A stretch of DNA of 64,000 nt from Aquanectria penicillioides (lineage: Eukaryota; Ascomycota; Sordariomycetes; Hypocreales; Nectriaceae), in contig PYIU01000003.1 of NCBI GenBank assembly GCA_003415625.1, positions 4,464,001 through 4,528,000 of the forward strand, read 5' to 3'. The position numbers and the translations under genes are program-made. Each line of letters opens with the position of its first letter. Within the stretch, counting starts at the first letter, position 1. Positions 11,936 to 23,824 of the stretch are shown here, one piece after another. The notes beneath the pieces were generated by a model that saw nothing but the letters and a program-made list of their open reading frames with translations, did not search any database and was not told where the DNA came from.

Positions 11936-12795
11936 AATACCAAACACTTGTTCCCATGTTTCGAGATACCTATTCCAGTGTTGTTGAAAGAGCGTCCCCG
12001 CTACGGGCGGACGAATATACTTCTTTCTGTCAGATGATTCCCTAGTTTTACATGGCTCGGCGCAAAGGTCTTCGCTTCTGAAGGAAGTTTTCTATTTACG
12101 TTATGTACATCTAGCCGGGGATCGCTTCCCGGAACCTATAAGGCTGTAATGCACAGTGGTTGATGAGCGAGAGAGCATTAGCGTTACCACAATGTTACCT
12201 ATCATGAGACGATTTCTTTTCTTGTAAATGGTACTTTCCAGACTCTTCTAAAAAGTCACACCTAATGATTGAAATACCCTGTTACTGTCATACTCTTCAA
12301 AAGCAACTCTCCTACACTTGACGTTTCAGCGGTGGCGGTTGGGACTCCACGTTTCACACACTTTGATGCTGCAACACCAGCGACTGGAAGAGTGGAAAAA
12401 AAAAAAAAAAAAAAAAAGGGTTCATGATTTGTGTTGCAGGCAGTTTATTTAAATCTCCTAAAAATTTTGCCAAAGCTAATGATAAGGATGTTCCAACGAA
12501 TATCAAAACTCCGGCTGGGTGTACTGGTATCTATCTGCTACCTAGACGGTCGCATGGGCGCGCAGCGCTCATACTGTGATGCACTCTCATATGGAAGCCA
12601 AGACTGAAGAAAAGAAAGCAACGAACCAATCAACCACAAAGCCAACTTGGAAAGGGGTATAATCGTCTCATCAAGGATCGTCACAGAATGAAAAAAAGGA
12701 CCACATCGGTTCATCGCACCTCCTACTTACTCCCTTCAACCACTCCAAACTTCATGGCGCCCGAAAAGCACCAATGCTTCACTGTCTCAGACATC
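11936..12795. other. Convergent intergenic region with long A tract
   Basis: 3' regions of noxA (+) and of the convergent membrane protein gene (minus). A run of more than 20 A lies at about 12396-12417. No gene is supported; a + strand frame over 12688-13158 is the mirror of the real minus-strand gene. Confidence 0.6.
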
Positions 12796-13636
12796 TCAAG
12801 GTCCCCATGGGGACTGGGGGTCCTCAGTGGACGGCGGGGTCGTCTTTCCCTTGCGATCCTTCTTCTTCCTCACTTCGACGGCCTTAGGTTGCACGGGGGA
12901 AGGCTCTACATCGGGCTGGGGCTCCACGGTGTGGATAGGTTCCTCGCCCTCCTCCTCATCGTGATACCGATGCTCATCATCCACAAACAAGGCCGTATAG
13001 TCGTTTCGTCGCCGGTGTCGAATTCGTTCCAGCCAGGGAAGCTCAGGGAAATCAGGACGAAGGTGGTGATGACAGTTGGGGCAGTCCGGAGGAAGAGTGC
13101 GCCAAGCAACCCACTGGACGAGGCTGTGGATGGCAAGGCCGGTGTAGAACGCTTCTAACGCGAGGATGAGGTGGACAGAGCTAGTTTATTTATTAGCGAT
13201 TCGAGTGAGGGCACAGGGGTGCCAAAACCACGTACAAGTTGACAAGCAGCGGGATCGTCGCATACGCGGCCAGCATGCTCAGCGACGGGGAGCTTCCAGG
13301 GGTAATCCATGTGAACACCAGGACAACCATTAGTGCCGCAGCGAGAAGGACATCGGAAGTAAAGACGAGGACGGGATGCGACAGCCTCGCCCCAAGTCCA
13401 GTATCATCATCTTCGTGGACTGAGGCGTTACGGCGCAACAAAAATATGGCACCGGATGCAGAGAAGGCGAGGGGAACGAGGCCGATGGCAGGGACCAGGT
13501 GGTGCGAGAGGACGCCGTGAGCGATGCACAGGGGGAACGCAGGGAGGAAGGTCGCGATGGTGATGATGCGCAGGGAGCTCTGTGTGGAGGAGAGGCGAGG
13601 CGCCGAGTCGAGGTCTGAGGTGGTATCGTCGGCCAT
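12796..13636 (-). CDS. Conserved-looking multi-pass membrane protein of unknown function, two exons
   Basis: Minus-strand model: exon 1 13636-13236, intron 13235-13181 (55 bp, GTACGT...CTAG), exon 2 13180-12796, 261 residues. I chose the ATG at 13636 (MADDTTSDL); a longer frame reaches 13753 but adds a basic, unlikely leader. About four hydrophobic segments occupy residues 20-160: IITIATFLPAFPLCIA, PAIGLVPLAFSASGAIF, VLVFTSDVLLAAALMVVLV and a pair spanning the splice join (YATIPLLVNF/SVHLILALEA). After them comes CPNCHHHLRPDFPELPW, whose Cys-His cluster might bind metal, then an acidic and lysine-rich tail (EEEGEEP, VRKKKDRKGK). I do not recognise the family. The consistency of the splice and the membrane segments argues that it is real. 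Confidence 0.7.
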
Positions 13637-15527
13637 GGCGCTGAGACTTGCCTTGAAGGGCGGGTGATGATGGATCGAGGTTGGAGAGTCGAGGCAATTG
13701 TGACCCTTTGAGGGGCTACGGATTATGGCCTTACAACCCGCTTCGAGTGGCACTGTACCTAAGGCGTATCGTCGCGATCGAACCCCTGTAAGTGATGGCG
13801 GTTATGATAGGCTGTATTGAGCGGTCGAGTAGAGCCTGTCAGTGAAGCTACACCTTAAGTTATCGGCGGCTGTGGTTAGCAAGTCGCAATTTGCAGATAG
13901 GAGACGATTGTCCAGCTCCCAGCCTCCCCAGAGCTCCCCCTCCTGCGGCGCTCTCCAGCGCAACATTTTCGTTGCAACGGGTGCTCTGTCAATATTTCGA
14001 TCTGAGTGCATAGCATAGGTGCAGCATGCATCCGGCCCGGGGCCAACTTCGGTGAAGACGGCAGCGAGGCATGGGTTGCGAAGCCAGGGCCACGTGGGGT
14101 CGAATATCACCCTTGTTCGCGGAGGACCCGGGGCGAAGCTTGTTCCAAAACTAACATCCTTCATCCACTTGGACTTTGGGGTAATTATTAGCCTCGTCTT
14201 GACAGGTGAGTTGCAGAAACAACGGCAAAGTGCCAAGGTGTCTAGCAGGGGAAACGAGCTGCGATGGCTGAATATTTATTAATCCCTCCACGGGCATGGC
14301 ACCTTCATTGCCATTGATAAGCGGCAGCATTCTGGTCAAGGGTCTGATGCACGACGAATACAAGGAGCACGTGGAAGCCGCCACAGGATCCGGTCGGTCT
14401 TTTCACCTACCCGGCTCAACAAATCTTCGGTGGCCACGAAGTAAGTTGCGCAAATAGTCAAGATTGCCAATGGACAGACATGTCTCTCCCAGACCGCTGG
14501 AGAGCTCCGACGTGGAGAAAATCAGGTGGAAGCGGGTGATACGGGGACGGATATGCAGGAAATATCTGTATGGAGATGGAGCCGGGTGCTGCGGCATCAG
14601 AGCTACTATGTAGAGAGCCTGTCACGATGGCCTCCCCTCTCCCACGCCCTCTATCTCTCTCCGCAAAAGCCATCCCTTTTGCCACTAGAGACCTGCACGG
14701 AGAAAATTGAGCATGCCGCAACCCTTGCAGTTTCAGACAGCCGGCCCACAGCCTCCTCACAAAAAACGAGGGTTGTAGACAACCTGGCTAGCTCAAGAGT
14801 GCTCACGGGATCAAATCCAAAATTTTCTTTTCTTCTTTCTGTTCATTAAACCGCTAGTCGGGTCAAATCCCGGTTGCCCAGAGTAGACAAAGATAGTTGA
14901 CTCGTGGGGGGTTCCCCTCCTTCCTGTTAAAACCCATTCCATTGATGGATATATGCATCAAAAAAGTACAGACACCCCGTTAAAACTCATCAGTCCGTTG
15001 CGGAACTGCAGAATTGAGACAACGGTGTGCACTAAACCGACCGCCTCACCGCTAGCGAAACATACCACTGTGTAGAGGACCTCTCCCGGGAGCGCGAGAC
15101 ACAAAAGCCCTGGGGCCCCTACAGGATGAGATTGAATCCCGTCGAGCACCCCTTCGCTATGTTTTCTTTCTTCCTGTGTCGCGTCAACACCTGAATCGCT
15201 CTCTTGACAACCGAAAAGACGCTTGGCCGCTTAATTATCCCGGTTTTTATCGCTACTTCCTTTTTAATCACCTCTTTCTCCCCTCCATTCCGGCTACACG
15301 CGCTCGGGGTGTTGCCGACGGGCTGCAGCTACGCCAATCGTCGGGTGCCGGATAGTCGTGTCCCCTTCGTCCAACGAAACGTTGGAAGTGTGGCTTAAGG
15401 AAGGCTGCAAATTTGAGTTGGGGGCGTTTGCCAAAGACCAGGGACTTGAGTGAATTTAAACTCTAGTCAATATCCAACAATCAGGCCGTTTCTACTCTTC
15501 GATTGTCATTTATTCAATATCGCCAAA
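13637..15527. other. Gene-poor intergenic region
   Basis: Shared upstream region of the divergent membrane protein gene and sym1. Short frames occur (such as 13802-14236 minus), but none shows a family feature, splice structure or plausible composition. A GGGTCAAATCCC string at about 14863-14878 looks like a T-arm but has no tRNA body around it. Confidence 0.55.
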
Positions 15528-16181
15528 ATGGTCGTCTCTCTGCTTCGTTGGTAAGCTACGCCGGGCGCGCGAATCTAGTTGTCGTCAATTGCTAACTTCA
15601 ATTCAAGGTACAACGCCAAGCTTGCCGCTCGCCCGTTGCTGACCCAGAGCGTTACCACTGCGGTTCTCTTCGCCACTGGCGACATAACCGCTCAGCAACT
15701 GGTTGAGCAGAAGGGCATCAAGGGTCATGACTTGACCCGGACTGGCCGAATGGCCCTCTACGGTGGCTGTGAGTTTTCCCTGAAACAACTTTATCCCTCT
15801 CTAGCTACCGTCAACTAACTCTAACTCTAATGGATAGGCGTCTTTGGACCTGCCGCTACTACTTGGTTTGGTTTCCTCTCTCGCAATGTCATTGTGAAGA
15901 ACAGGCGGCTTGAGACCATTGCTCGCGTCGCCTGTGACCAGCTTCTCTTCGCACCTGTCATGATTGGCGTTTTCCTTGGTAGCATGGCTACTATGGAGCG
16001 TGCTAGCCCCAAGGAGCGCTTGGAGAAGACTTGGTGGCCAGCCCTACGCACTAACTGGATGATTTGGCCGTTCGTCCAGATGGTAAACTTTACTTTCCTA
16101 CCTCTACAGCACCGTGTGCTGTTTGCCAATGTTGTTTCCATTGGCTGGAACTCGTACCTGAGCTGGGTGAACAGCCAGTAA
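15528..16181 (+). CDS. sym1: Mpv17/PMP22-family mitochondrial membrane protein, Sym1-like
   Basis: Model: exons 15528-15550, 15608-15768 and 15838-16181; 175 residues, the usual family length. The first exon is only 23 nt (MVVSLLRW), joined by a 57-bp intron (GTAAGC...CAAG); a 69-bp intron (GTGAGT...ATAG) follows. Family text is clear: [15 protein letters not shown] at the N-terminus, [28 protein letters not shown], and the C-terminal signature W...[21 protein letters not shown] followed by GWNSYLSW. Four membrane segments are expected. Yeast Sym1 is an inner mitochondrial membrane protein needed for ethanol growth under heat stress and probably forms a channel or metabolite pore. A GA microsatellite abuts the stop codon. 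Confidence 0.95.
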
Positions 16182-16206
16182 AGAGAGAGAGAGAGAGAGA
16201 GAGAAG
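16179..16206 (+). repeat. (GA)n dinucleotide microsatellite at the sym1 stop codon
   Basis: About eleven GA units begin immediately after the TAA of sym1 and lie in its 3' untranslated region. Likely length-polymorphic. Confidence 0.85.
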
Positions 16207-16912
16207 GAATAAGAGGGAGCGAGAGTTCGTCCTCAGCATCTTCTTTGCAGCACGGACATAGACGTGTGTTTGGCGCGCATTTTAGTATTGTGGCTTTTCA
16301 GAAGATATACTGCTCCGTTGGTCCAGAGGATAGAAAACGATAGAGAGGGAGCGAGTATCGGAGGGAGACATGACATGTTTCCCATAGGAAAGACATAATT
16401 GTCACCTTGTACAATATTCAAGCCCACTTGGTTGCATTGCCTCGTCCAACGTATCTTACGAGCGTGACAATCGGCGGCTGAGCCTCGTTGCGCACCACCC
16501 GCATCAACTACTTCTGGGAGGGTCCAGTGATCCGAAAAGTACTGGCGTTAGAGCACACTTGCAGAGGTGGGAGAGAAAACGGCGCATTTCAGAGAAGAAT
16601 GACGATAACCGCCAGGATTCCGCCTTTTTGAGTCAGTTGATGACCCAGTTCCCCGCGCCAAAGCCCCGTGATCAATCCGATTTTGGTGGTTGGCGGTAAT
16701 GACTGTGGATACATGAGCCATGAGTGCCGTTGTCGATGCCTTAGGCCACAAGTAGTTAGCGCCACCAGCTCGGACATCGCAGCCTTTTACCGAGCACGGC
16801 CAAATCCGGGTTTGAAGAGACGCAACCGACATCATCAGGATTCATCCTGACCTCCAAACACCCCCTCACCTCCCTCTACAGACTCTGCGGACAGCCCGCG
16901 CCCGGTAACAAA
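16207..16912. other. Intergenic region between sym1 and cox24
   Basis: About 700 bp with no supportable gene; 3' region of sym1 and promoter of cox24. Confidence 0.6.
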
Positions 16913-17993
16913 ATGTTGCCCTCCTCGGTGCGGCGCGTCGTTTCTTCCGCCATCTCCTCCGCTCCTCAGACAGGCGTTGTCGCCACTCTCGCCTCCTCAG
17001 CGCCAAAGACCACTCCCATCTTCGTCCGAGGCCACCAGCGACGATGTTCCTCCTCGAAACCCTCGCGATCCGATAACGGCTCGAACGAGATCTCTACCGG
17101 CCAGTCAGTGCCCGCCTCATCCACCTCTGCCCGCGGCGACGGCAAGGCCAGCGGCGAGAAGAGGAAACGCAAGAGCAACAAAGATGCCTCTGAACGGGCG
17201 GCTTCTTTCAAGAAGTTGCCCAGCGTCCCCAACACACACCACATGTCCCAAGAAGGTAGGCAGATTTAGGTGTTTCGAATCTAGAAAAAGTTTCTCACAA
17301 AACGCAGCCCTTGGACTCTCCAGTTTCTTCTCGCTACATCGCCCCATCTCGATCACGCAGACAATGCCTCGAGCCGTGACTGATGAACACTTTGCGTCCA
17401 TTTTCGCCGCCCGAACGAAGTCCAACAGGATGTCAGACACCATGGCCACCCTCTCCGACACTATCGACCAGCTCGAGGGCCCCATGGCCCAGATGACGAT
17501 TGGCGGCCAACAGGACCAGGGAATGGGCGACGGGATGCACAAGGTTGATATCAAGAACGCCGATGGCAGCGAGTCCAGCATGTACCTTCAAATCGACACC
17601 ATGTCCGGCGAGTTCTTGCCCTTCCGCCCTCCACCCCTGCCTCAACCCCAGGCAGCCGCCGAGGCCGATAGCGCCTTAGTCGAGGCCGAGACCGTTGAGG
17701 ATGTTCCTCAACACCGCGTGTACAAGGCTCTATTCACTATCGAAGAGTCGACCGACCCCGATGGTCAGATCCGAATCATGGCCCACAGCCCGCGAATCCT
17801 GCAGGATGCCCAGCCCCGAAGCTTTCTCGAGCGACTCGCCCTCCGCCAGCTGAAGTTTGATGAGGCCCAGGGACGCCGAGACATGCACGCGATCAGCGTT
17901 AAGAGACAACGAAAATTGAAAATGAAGAAGAAGAAGTACAAGAAGCTGATGAAGCGGACACGAAACCTCCGACGCAAGCTGGATAGAACTTAG
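16913..17993 (+). CDS. cox24: Mitochondrial small ribosomal subunit protein mS38 (Cox24/AURKAIP1 C-terminal domain)
   Basis: Model: exons 16913-17255 and 17308-17993, intron 52 bp (GTAGGC...GCAG), 342 residues. The N-terminus is Ser/Arg-rich and poor in acidic residues (MLPSSVRRVVSSAISS), as for a mitochondrial presequence. The middle is low-complexity and probably disordered. The last 36 residues are the diagnostic basic domain: MHAISVKRQRKLKMKKKKYKK then LMKRTRNLRRKLDRT, the Cox24/AURKAIP1 C-terminal domain (DUF1713). In yeast Cox24 (mS38) is part of the mitochondrial small subunit and is needed for translation of cytochrome oxidase subunits. The intron is required to link the presequence to the body; the downstream frame alone would give an arginine- and proline-rich leader unlike the family. 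Confidence 0.9.
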
Positions 17994-18722
17994 ACCTAGT
18001 TCCGACTGTACATAATCCTCCCCCATTCGGTATGCTATTTTTGTGGCTCGCCGGCATTCGAATGGTCTTCCCTTTTCATGGTGTCTGGCATGGCTGGTGA
18101 TGATTTGTAAATTTCGATTTGCGGCATTGCGCTCAGAGGCTTTCTTTTCAATAGACTCGCGCAGGTAACAATTCATCAATGCAAACTGATCTGAACGGTT
18201 CCCAACTGGTAACTCTAGCTTTTCAGTAGCATGCACCTTGTATAACTAGTGTCAATTCATATGCTTTCTTTCCAAAAACAAATCCCAGTCGCAACATCAT
18301 CCACATATTGATATCCCTTGTGACAGGCACACCAGGTTCGTGCATTCTAACATTACTGAATGACATGAGACGAGTATATATTTTGATCATGGTAAATTTG
18401 ATAGATTCTCGCTGTTGTAAAATCAAATTTTAATTCTAGCCAAGAGAGCAATCCAAAAGAGTAAATTTGGGGCTTCAACGGCCATTCTCATTCGACGCAA
18501 AATCTTCAACATCATCTAGTGAGGTTAGGCTTTCGGTGAGAGCAAGGTGAGTCGTACGGTGAAGCCCCCCACCTTGATTTTTCACCCTCGCAACACCGCC
18601 CGGCAGAAAAGCCCCGACCGCCAAAATTTTTGGATTTTCTGAGCTTGGTCCGCCTCTCGAGTCCTATTCGCATATGCGCCGCCCATTTTCAAAGCGATTG
18701 GCCTTTGGAAAATCCTGCAAAG
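17994..18722. other. Intergenic region between cox24 and kre33
   Basis: About 730 bp holding the cox24 3' region and the kre33 promoter. No gene seen. Confidence 0.6.
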
Positions 18723-21700
18723 ATGACGCGCAAAGCTGTGTAAGTCCCAGTATTTCTTTTCTAAGCGTCGTCTAGAAACTAATCTTAAACCCTATAGGGA
18801 TTCGCGCATCCCTGCGCTCATTCGAAATGGGTTGCAGGAAAAGAAGAGGAGCTTCTTCGTCGTGGTCGGCGACAGGTCCAAGGATGTGATTGTGCACCTG
18901 CACTACATCATGTCAAGCATGGACATTAAGCAGAATAAATCTGTTCTGTGGGCTTACAAGAACAAGTTGTTGGGCTTCACCAGGTAAGGATCTGCCGACG
19001 CACTCTGCATTGCGACTTAGCTAATCAGGAGGATTTCAGTCACCGAAAGAAGCGCGAGCAGAAGATCAAGAAGGAGATCAAGCGAGGAATCCGAGAAGCA
19101 AACTCCGAAGACCCATTCGAGCTGTTCGTTTCGCTGCACAACATCCGATACACCTATTACAAGGAGACCGACAAAATCCTGGGTCAGACATTCGGCATGT
19201 GTATTCTTCAGGACTTCGAGGCCATTACCCCCAATATCCTTGCGCGAACGATCGAGACAGTCGAGGGTGGCGGCTTGGTGGTGCTCTTGCTGAAAGGAAT
19301 GAGCAGTCTTAAGCAGCTGTACACCCTTTCCATGGATGTCCACTCGAGATACCGAACTGAGGCCCACGACGATGTGGTTGCGCGATTCAACGAGCGCTTC
19401 ATCTTGTCTCTGGGCAGCTGCAATTCTTGCCTGGTCATTGATGACGAATTGAATGTGCTCCCCATCTCTGGTGGTAAGGGCGTGAAGCCCTTGCCTCCTC
19501 CTGATCTAGATCAGCCCAAGACCCCCGCTCAGATTGAACTAGGCGCCATCAAGGAGGACCATGAGGACCGCCAACCAGTGGGATCCTTGATCTCCCTGGC
19601 AAAGACCGTGGACCAAGCCAAAGCACTCCTTACTTTCACTGATGCCATTGCCGAGAAGACCCTGCGAAGCACCGTTGCGCTTACTGCTGGTCGTGGACGA
19701 GGAAAATCTGCTGCTATGGGTGTCGCAGTCGCCGCCGCTGTTGCGTACGGATACAGCAACATCTTCATTACTTCCCCGTCACCCGAAAACTTGAAGACCC
19801 TTTTCGAGTTCATCTTCAAGGGTTTCGACAACCTTGGTTATGTAGATCACGCCGACTACTCAATCATCCAGAGCACCAACCCCGACTTCAACAAGGCTAT
19901 TGTTCGTGTGAACATCCACCGACAGCACCGACAGACTATCCAGTATATTCGACCCCAGGATGCTCACGTTTTGGGACAGGCTGAGTTGCTGGTCATTGAT
20001 GAGGCTGCTGCCATTCCTCTACCTCTCGTGCGAAAGCTGATGGGACCGTACTTGGTGTTCATGTCTTCCACGATCAACGGTTATGAAGGAACCGGTCGAT
20101 CGCTTTCCCTGAAGCTGATCAAGCAACTGAGGGAGCAGTCTCGGTCCGCCTCCGCTACCGGCGAGGGCACGGAGATCACCGATCGATCAACTGGCAAGGC
20201 CTCCAAGTCGGAGGATTTCCAGACGAGTCGCAAGTTGCGCGAAATCACTCTGTCGGAGCCAATCCGATATGCCCAAGGTGATTCTGTTGAGAAGTGGCTC
20301 AACACGTTGCTCTGCCTTGATGCTACTCTGCCAAAGGCTAAATCGAGCATCAACGGATGCCCTGATCCTTCGCAGTGTCAGCTTTTGAATGTCAACCGTG
20401 ATACCCTTTTCTCCTTCCATCCTGTCTCCGAGAAGTTCCTGCAGCAAATGGTGGCTCTTTATGTTGCCAGTCACTACAAGAACTCTCCAGATGACCTGCA
20501 GCTCATGAGTGATGCACCCGCACACGAGCTATTCGTCCTTGTCCCTCCTGTTGCCGAGGATAGCACAAGACTACCTGAGCCCCTCTGCGTGATTCAGGTG
20601 TCACTTGAAGGAAAGATTAGTCGTCAAAGCGTGTTGAATAGCCTCAGCCGAGGACAACGACCCAACGGCGATCTGATTCCTTGGCTGGTCAGCCAACAGT
20701 TCCAGGATGAGGACTTCGCGTCCTTGTCCGGCGCTCGAGTCGTCCGAATTGCTACCAACCCCGAGTATGTCTCTATGGGTTATGGCACCAAGGCGCTCGA
20801 GCTCCTCGTTGACTACTACGAGGGACGATTCGCCAACTTGTCTGAGGACGAGGACCAAGCCATGGAGGAAGCCATGACTCGAGTCACTGACACGGAGCTG
20901 GCTAACGCATCTTTGTTGGACGATGACATCAAGGTCCGCGACATCGCCAAGATGCCCCCTCTGTTCTCCAAGCTCTCTGAGAAGAAGCACGAACGTCTCG
21001 ATTACCTCGGTGTCAGCTATGGCTTGACTCCTCCTCTCCACAAGTTCTGGAAGCGAGCCTCCTTCTCACCCGTCTACCTCCGTCAGACCGCCAACGATCT
21101 GACTGGTGAGCACACTTGTGTCATGCTCCGGCCGCTTGAGAACAGTGATGACCGTAGCTGGCTTGGTGCTTTCTCCCGAGATTTCCACAAGCGATTCTTG
21201 TCCCTGCTTTCATACCAGTTCGGCACTTTCCCCGCCATCAGCGCGCTTAGCATTGACGAGTCGGCCAACACTGGAGCTCTACTAGACTCGACCGAAATCC
21301 AGCCATTGTCCAAGGTGGAGTTGGACAGGCTCATGTCTCCCTTTGATCTGAAGCGACTAGAGTCATACGCCAACAACATGCTTGACTACCACGTGGTGCT
21401 CGACCTGATCCCAACTATCGCCAACCTCTACTTCACTGGCCGCCTGAAGAAGGACGTCAAGTTGACTGGAGTCCAGCAGTGCATCCTCATTGCCATTGGT
21501 CTACAGCACAAGGACATCGAAGTCGTGTCTCAGGAGCTCTCCCTGCCCTCATCTCAGCTCTTGGCCATGTTCATCAAAATTCTCCGCAAGGTGACTTCGC
21601 ATTTTGCTACCCTCGTTTCTGCCGCAGTCGACGCCGAACTTCCCAAGCCTGAGAGGCTTGGAGTGTCGCGTGAGGATGCTAGCGGTGCTCATGACGATGA

Positions 21701-22088
21701 AGTTGTCGATGACCGATTTGTTCCCTTGACCACTACTCTCGATGATGAGCTAGAGGAAGGCGGTGATGAGGCTCTGCAAGAGCTGAAGCGAAAGCAAAGA
21801 GAACTCATCGACTCTTTGCCCCTCGACCAGTAAGTATTATTTATTTAGTTTTCTCTATTGATCCCAGCTAACAAGTGAAACAGATACGAGATTGAGGGAG
21901 ACGCTCCAGCTTGGCAAGAGGCTGAGAAGCAGGTCCTGAACGCCACCAAGCAGGGCAAGTCAGCCGCTGTGGTCAGTGTGAAGTCAAGCAAGGCAAAGAG
22001 AAAGGTCGGACAGACAGCCGGCGAGGTGTATGAAGAGGCTTTCGGCGAGAAGCGTAAAAAGGCAAAGAAGTCAAAGAAGTCTGCGTGA
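18723..22088 (+). CDS. kre33: RNA cytidine acetyltransferase Kre33/NAT10
   Basis: Model: exons 18723-18739, 18798-18983, 19040-21829 and 21894-22088... with exon 4 beginning at 21884 by my base count, 1065 residues. Introns are 58, 56 and 54 bp, all with GTAAG donors and all interrupting a codon after its second base. Domains in order: TmcA N-terminal domain (RNGLQEKKRSFFVVVGDR), RecD-like helicase with Walker A AGRGRGKSAA at about residues 283-292 and Walker B LLVIDEAAAIP at about 382, GNAT domain with RIATNPEYVSMGYGTKALELL at about 635-655, a tRNA-binding C-terminal region, and a lysine-rich nucleolar tail. The enzyme makes N4-acetylcytidine in 18S rRNA and, with Tan1, in Ser and Leu tRNAs, and is essential for small-subunit biogenesis. 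The 17-nt first coding exon is easily missed by gene finders. Confidence 0.96.
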
Positions 22089-22762
22089 GGTTGTATATCC
22101 TAGGTCAGGTCCATGGCATGGCGTTTCTGATTAGATTATATCGGGGTTTAAAAATTCAATAACATTGTTCACTACCCAGTATTTTGAAAATGTTTTGCGT
22201 TGACAACTTCAACCATCGTGGTCGCTGTGAAGGTGAATATTACTGGTGGTCCCACGCAACTAAATCTTTGCTTCTCCCACCCCCAGTTAACATGAGGACA
22301 TAGATGTATTCCCCTAAATTTATTTACAACTATGAGATAATCAAGGATTTCCCTCGTCGCTCCTCTCGTCGATTTTTGTAGGTACCGTAGCAAAACCATC
22401 CTCAATGTCTCCAAAAACCGTTTGCCTGGCCACTGCACGACCAGCTGTTGTCGACTGTCACCACCCGACTCACCGTGAGCTCACCTTTGTACAATGAATC
22501 AATGTCGCTATTTTGAATAGCCTCCTAGTCAATAACAAACTGCCAAACATGGGCGCGTCTCTTTTCGGAGGTTTCAGTTCTTCCTGCAAATCCCAGTTCC
22601 TCCGCAGTATTCAGCATTTTTGTCTCACCGAATTGAATGCTGGCTTCATTCGCAACGCATTTTGCGAGGCCTCTGGGACGTTTGGCTGTCCATCGTTCAT
22701 TCTGGGATTCTTGGCTTTCCTCTCTCGGCCTTTGAAGCACCATTCTCACTCTCACACCCGGC
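22089..22762. other. Intergenic region downstream of kre33
   Basis: 3' region of kre33 and sequence upstream of a doubtful gene. Overlapping short frames on both strands are not convincing. Confidence 0.5.
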
Positions 22763-23732
22763 ATGTGTGAACAGATTCTGCTTCGATGCTGCTACTGTTC
22801 TATGCCAATCTCGAAGAACAATGTCTGGAACTTCTGTGATTGGTACTATCTCCATTCTCGGCTCGCCTCCTACAACGGTGAAAATCTGCCTCATCCCGAG
22901 TGGTGCCTATACTGGTCGAGAAAAGAGGTCCCAGTCTCCCGTGGCCAAGAAGCGAATCACCATTGCACCTCCCGGTCCGTTGCGTTCGTGCTTAGCTTTG
23001 GTAATAGTGAAGACAACACAACTCGACAGTTGTGCGAGCTTGATGCCTTTGGGTATTTTGAACAGTACAAGAAGAAGTTTGCGGACAGGTACTTTGTTCG
23101 GCGCGTTCTTCCAGCCCGAATAGACCCCAAGCCGTTCATGGTAGTCGCCATGGCGGATGCCTTCGAAACCGATTCAGATGATGAGGATGAGATTGTAGTC
23201 TCTAGCGGAGTGTTTCAAACCTTCTTCCAAAGAAAAAGGCCGCTGCTCACAGTCGAGGCCCGCCAAACGAGGAGTGTTACTTGGAACCTGGAGCGCGGCA
23301 GACCTCGACGCAGAGTTTGCAGCCCAGGAACTGACGAGGAAGATGCGTCCCCTCCAGTCCCAGTGGCCTCGGCTATTCCCGAAGAAGAGACTAGCAGTCC
23401 AAAGGTATCCGTATAGATGAACAGCGTGATCTTTAACTAGAAATTCTCTAACATCTCCGGCTTAGGATGGCCGCCCAACCCGGATGAAAGGGTTCCAATC
23501 AGTCAAGACGACAACAATGCTTACGATCGGAAACCCGCTTCTGGCTCTTAACCGGTGCGGAGTTCCCAGAGTCCATGACTGGGTGATGCACGTGGAGATG
23601 TGCAACCAAACCAACCTCAATCCTACAGAGCTCATGGAGCATGTTATAATGAAGGACGACTCTCTAAAGCAAGCCATGGCACCCGCAAATCGTTTCTGCG
23701 CAATTGGAAACATTATTTCTTCCCTATTTTAA
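22763..23732 (+). CDS. Doubtful or decayed gene of unknown function
   Basis: A frame from the ATG at 22763 to TAG at 23416 gives 217 residues with a Cys-rich start (LLRCCYCSMPIS), a plausible middle (LDAFGYFEQYKKKFADRYFVRR), an acidic patch (ETDSDDEDEIVV) and a Pro/Glu-rich end. A possible intron GTATCC...CTTAG (about 23406-23466) would join a second segment ending at 23732. A different frame further on (about 23600-23824) encodes a convincing single membrane helix, RNWKHYFFPILIVSCLAFFV, but it is separated from the upstream frame by in-frame stops at about 23550-23590. I see no family. The mix of coding-like pieces in shifted frames suggests either an unresolved splice pattern or a pseudogene. 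Confidence 0.3.
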
Positions 23733-23824
23733 TCGTTTCATGCCTTGCATTCTTCGTCGCTGGCGTTTGGGAGTATGGGGGTGGTAAGCGATTTGACCTT
23801 GGGACAGGTCTGAAAAGGAATTAA

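Noticed and set aside
14860..14890. GGGTCAAATCCC string as a tRNA T-arm
   Set aside because: No acceptor stem, D-arm or anticodon arm can be built around it.
16977..17255. Alternative start of the mS38 frame upstream of its intron
   Set aside because: That frame gives a Pro/Arg-rich leader out of phase with the mitochondrial presequence; the spliced model from 16913 is more natural.
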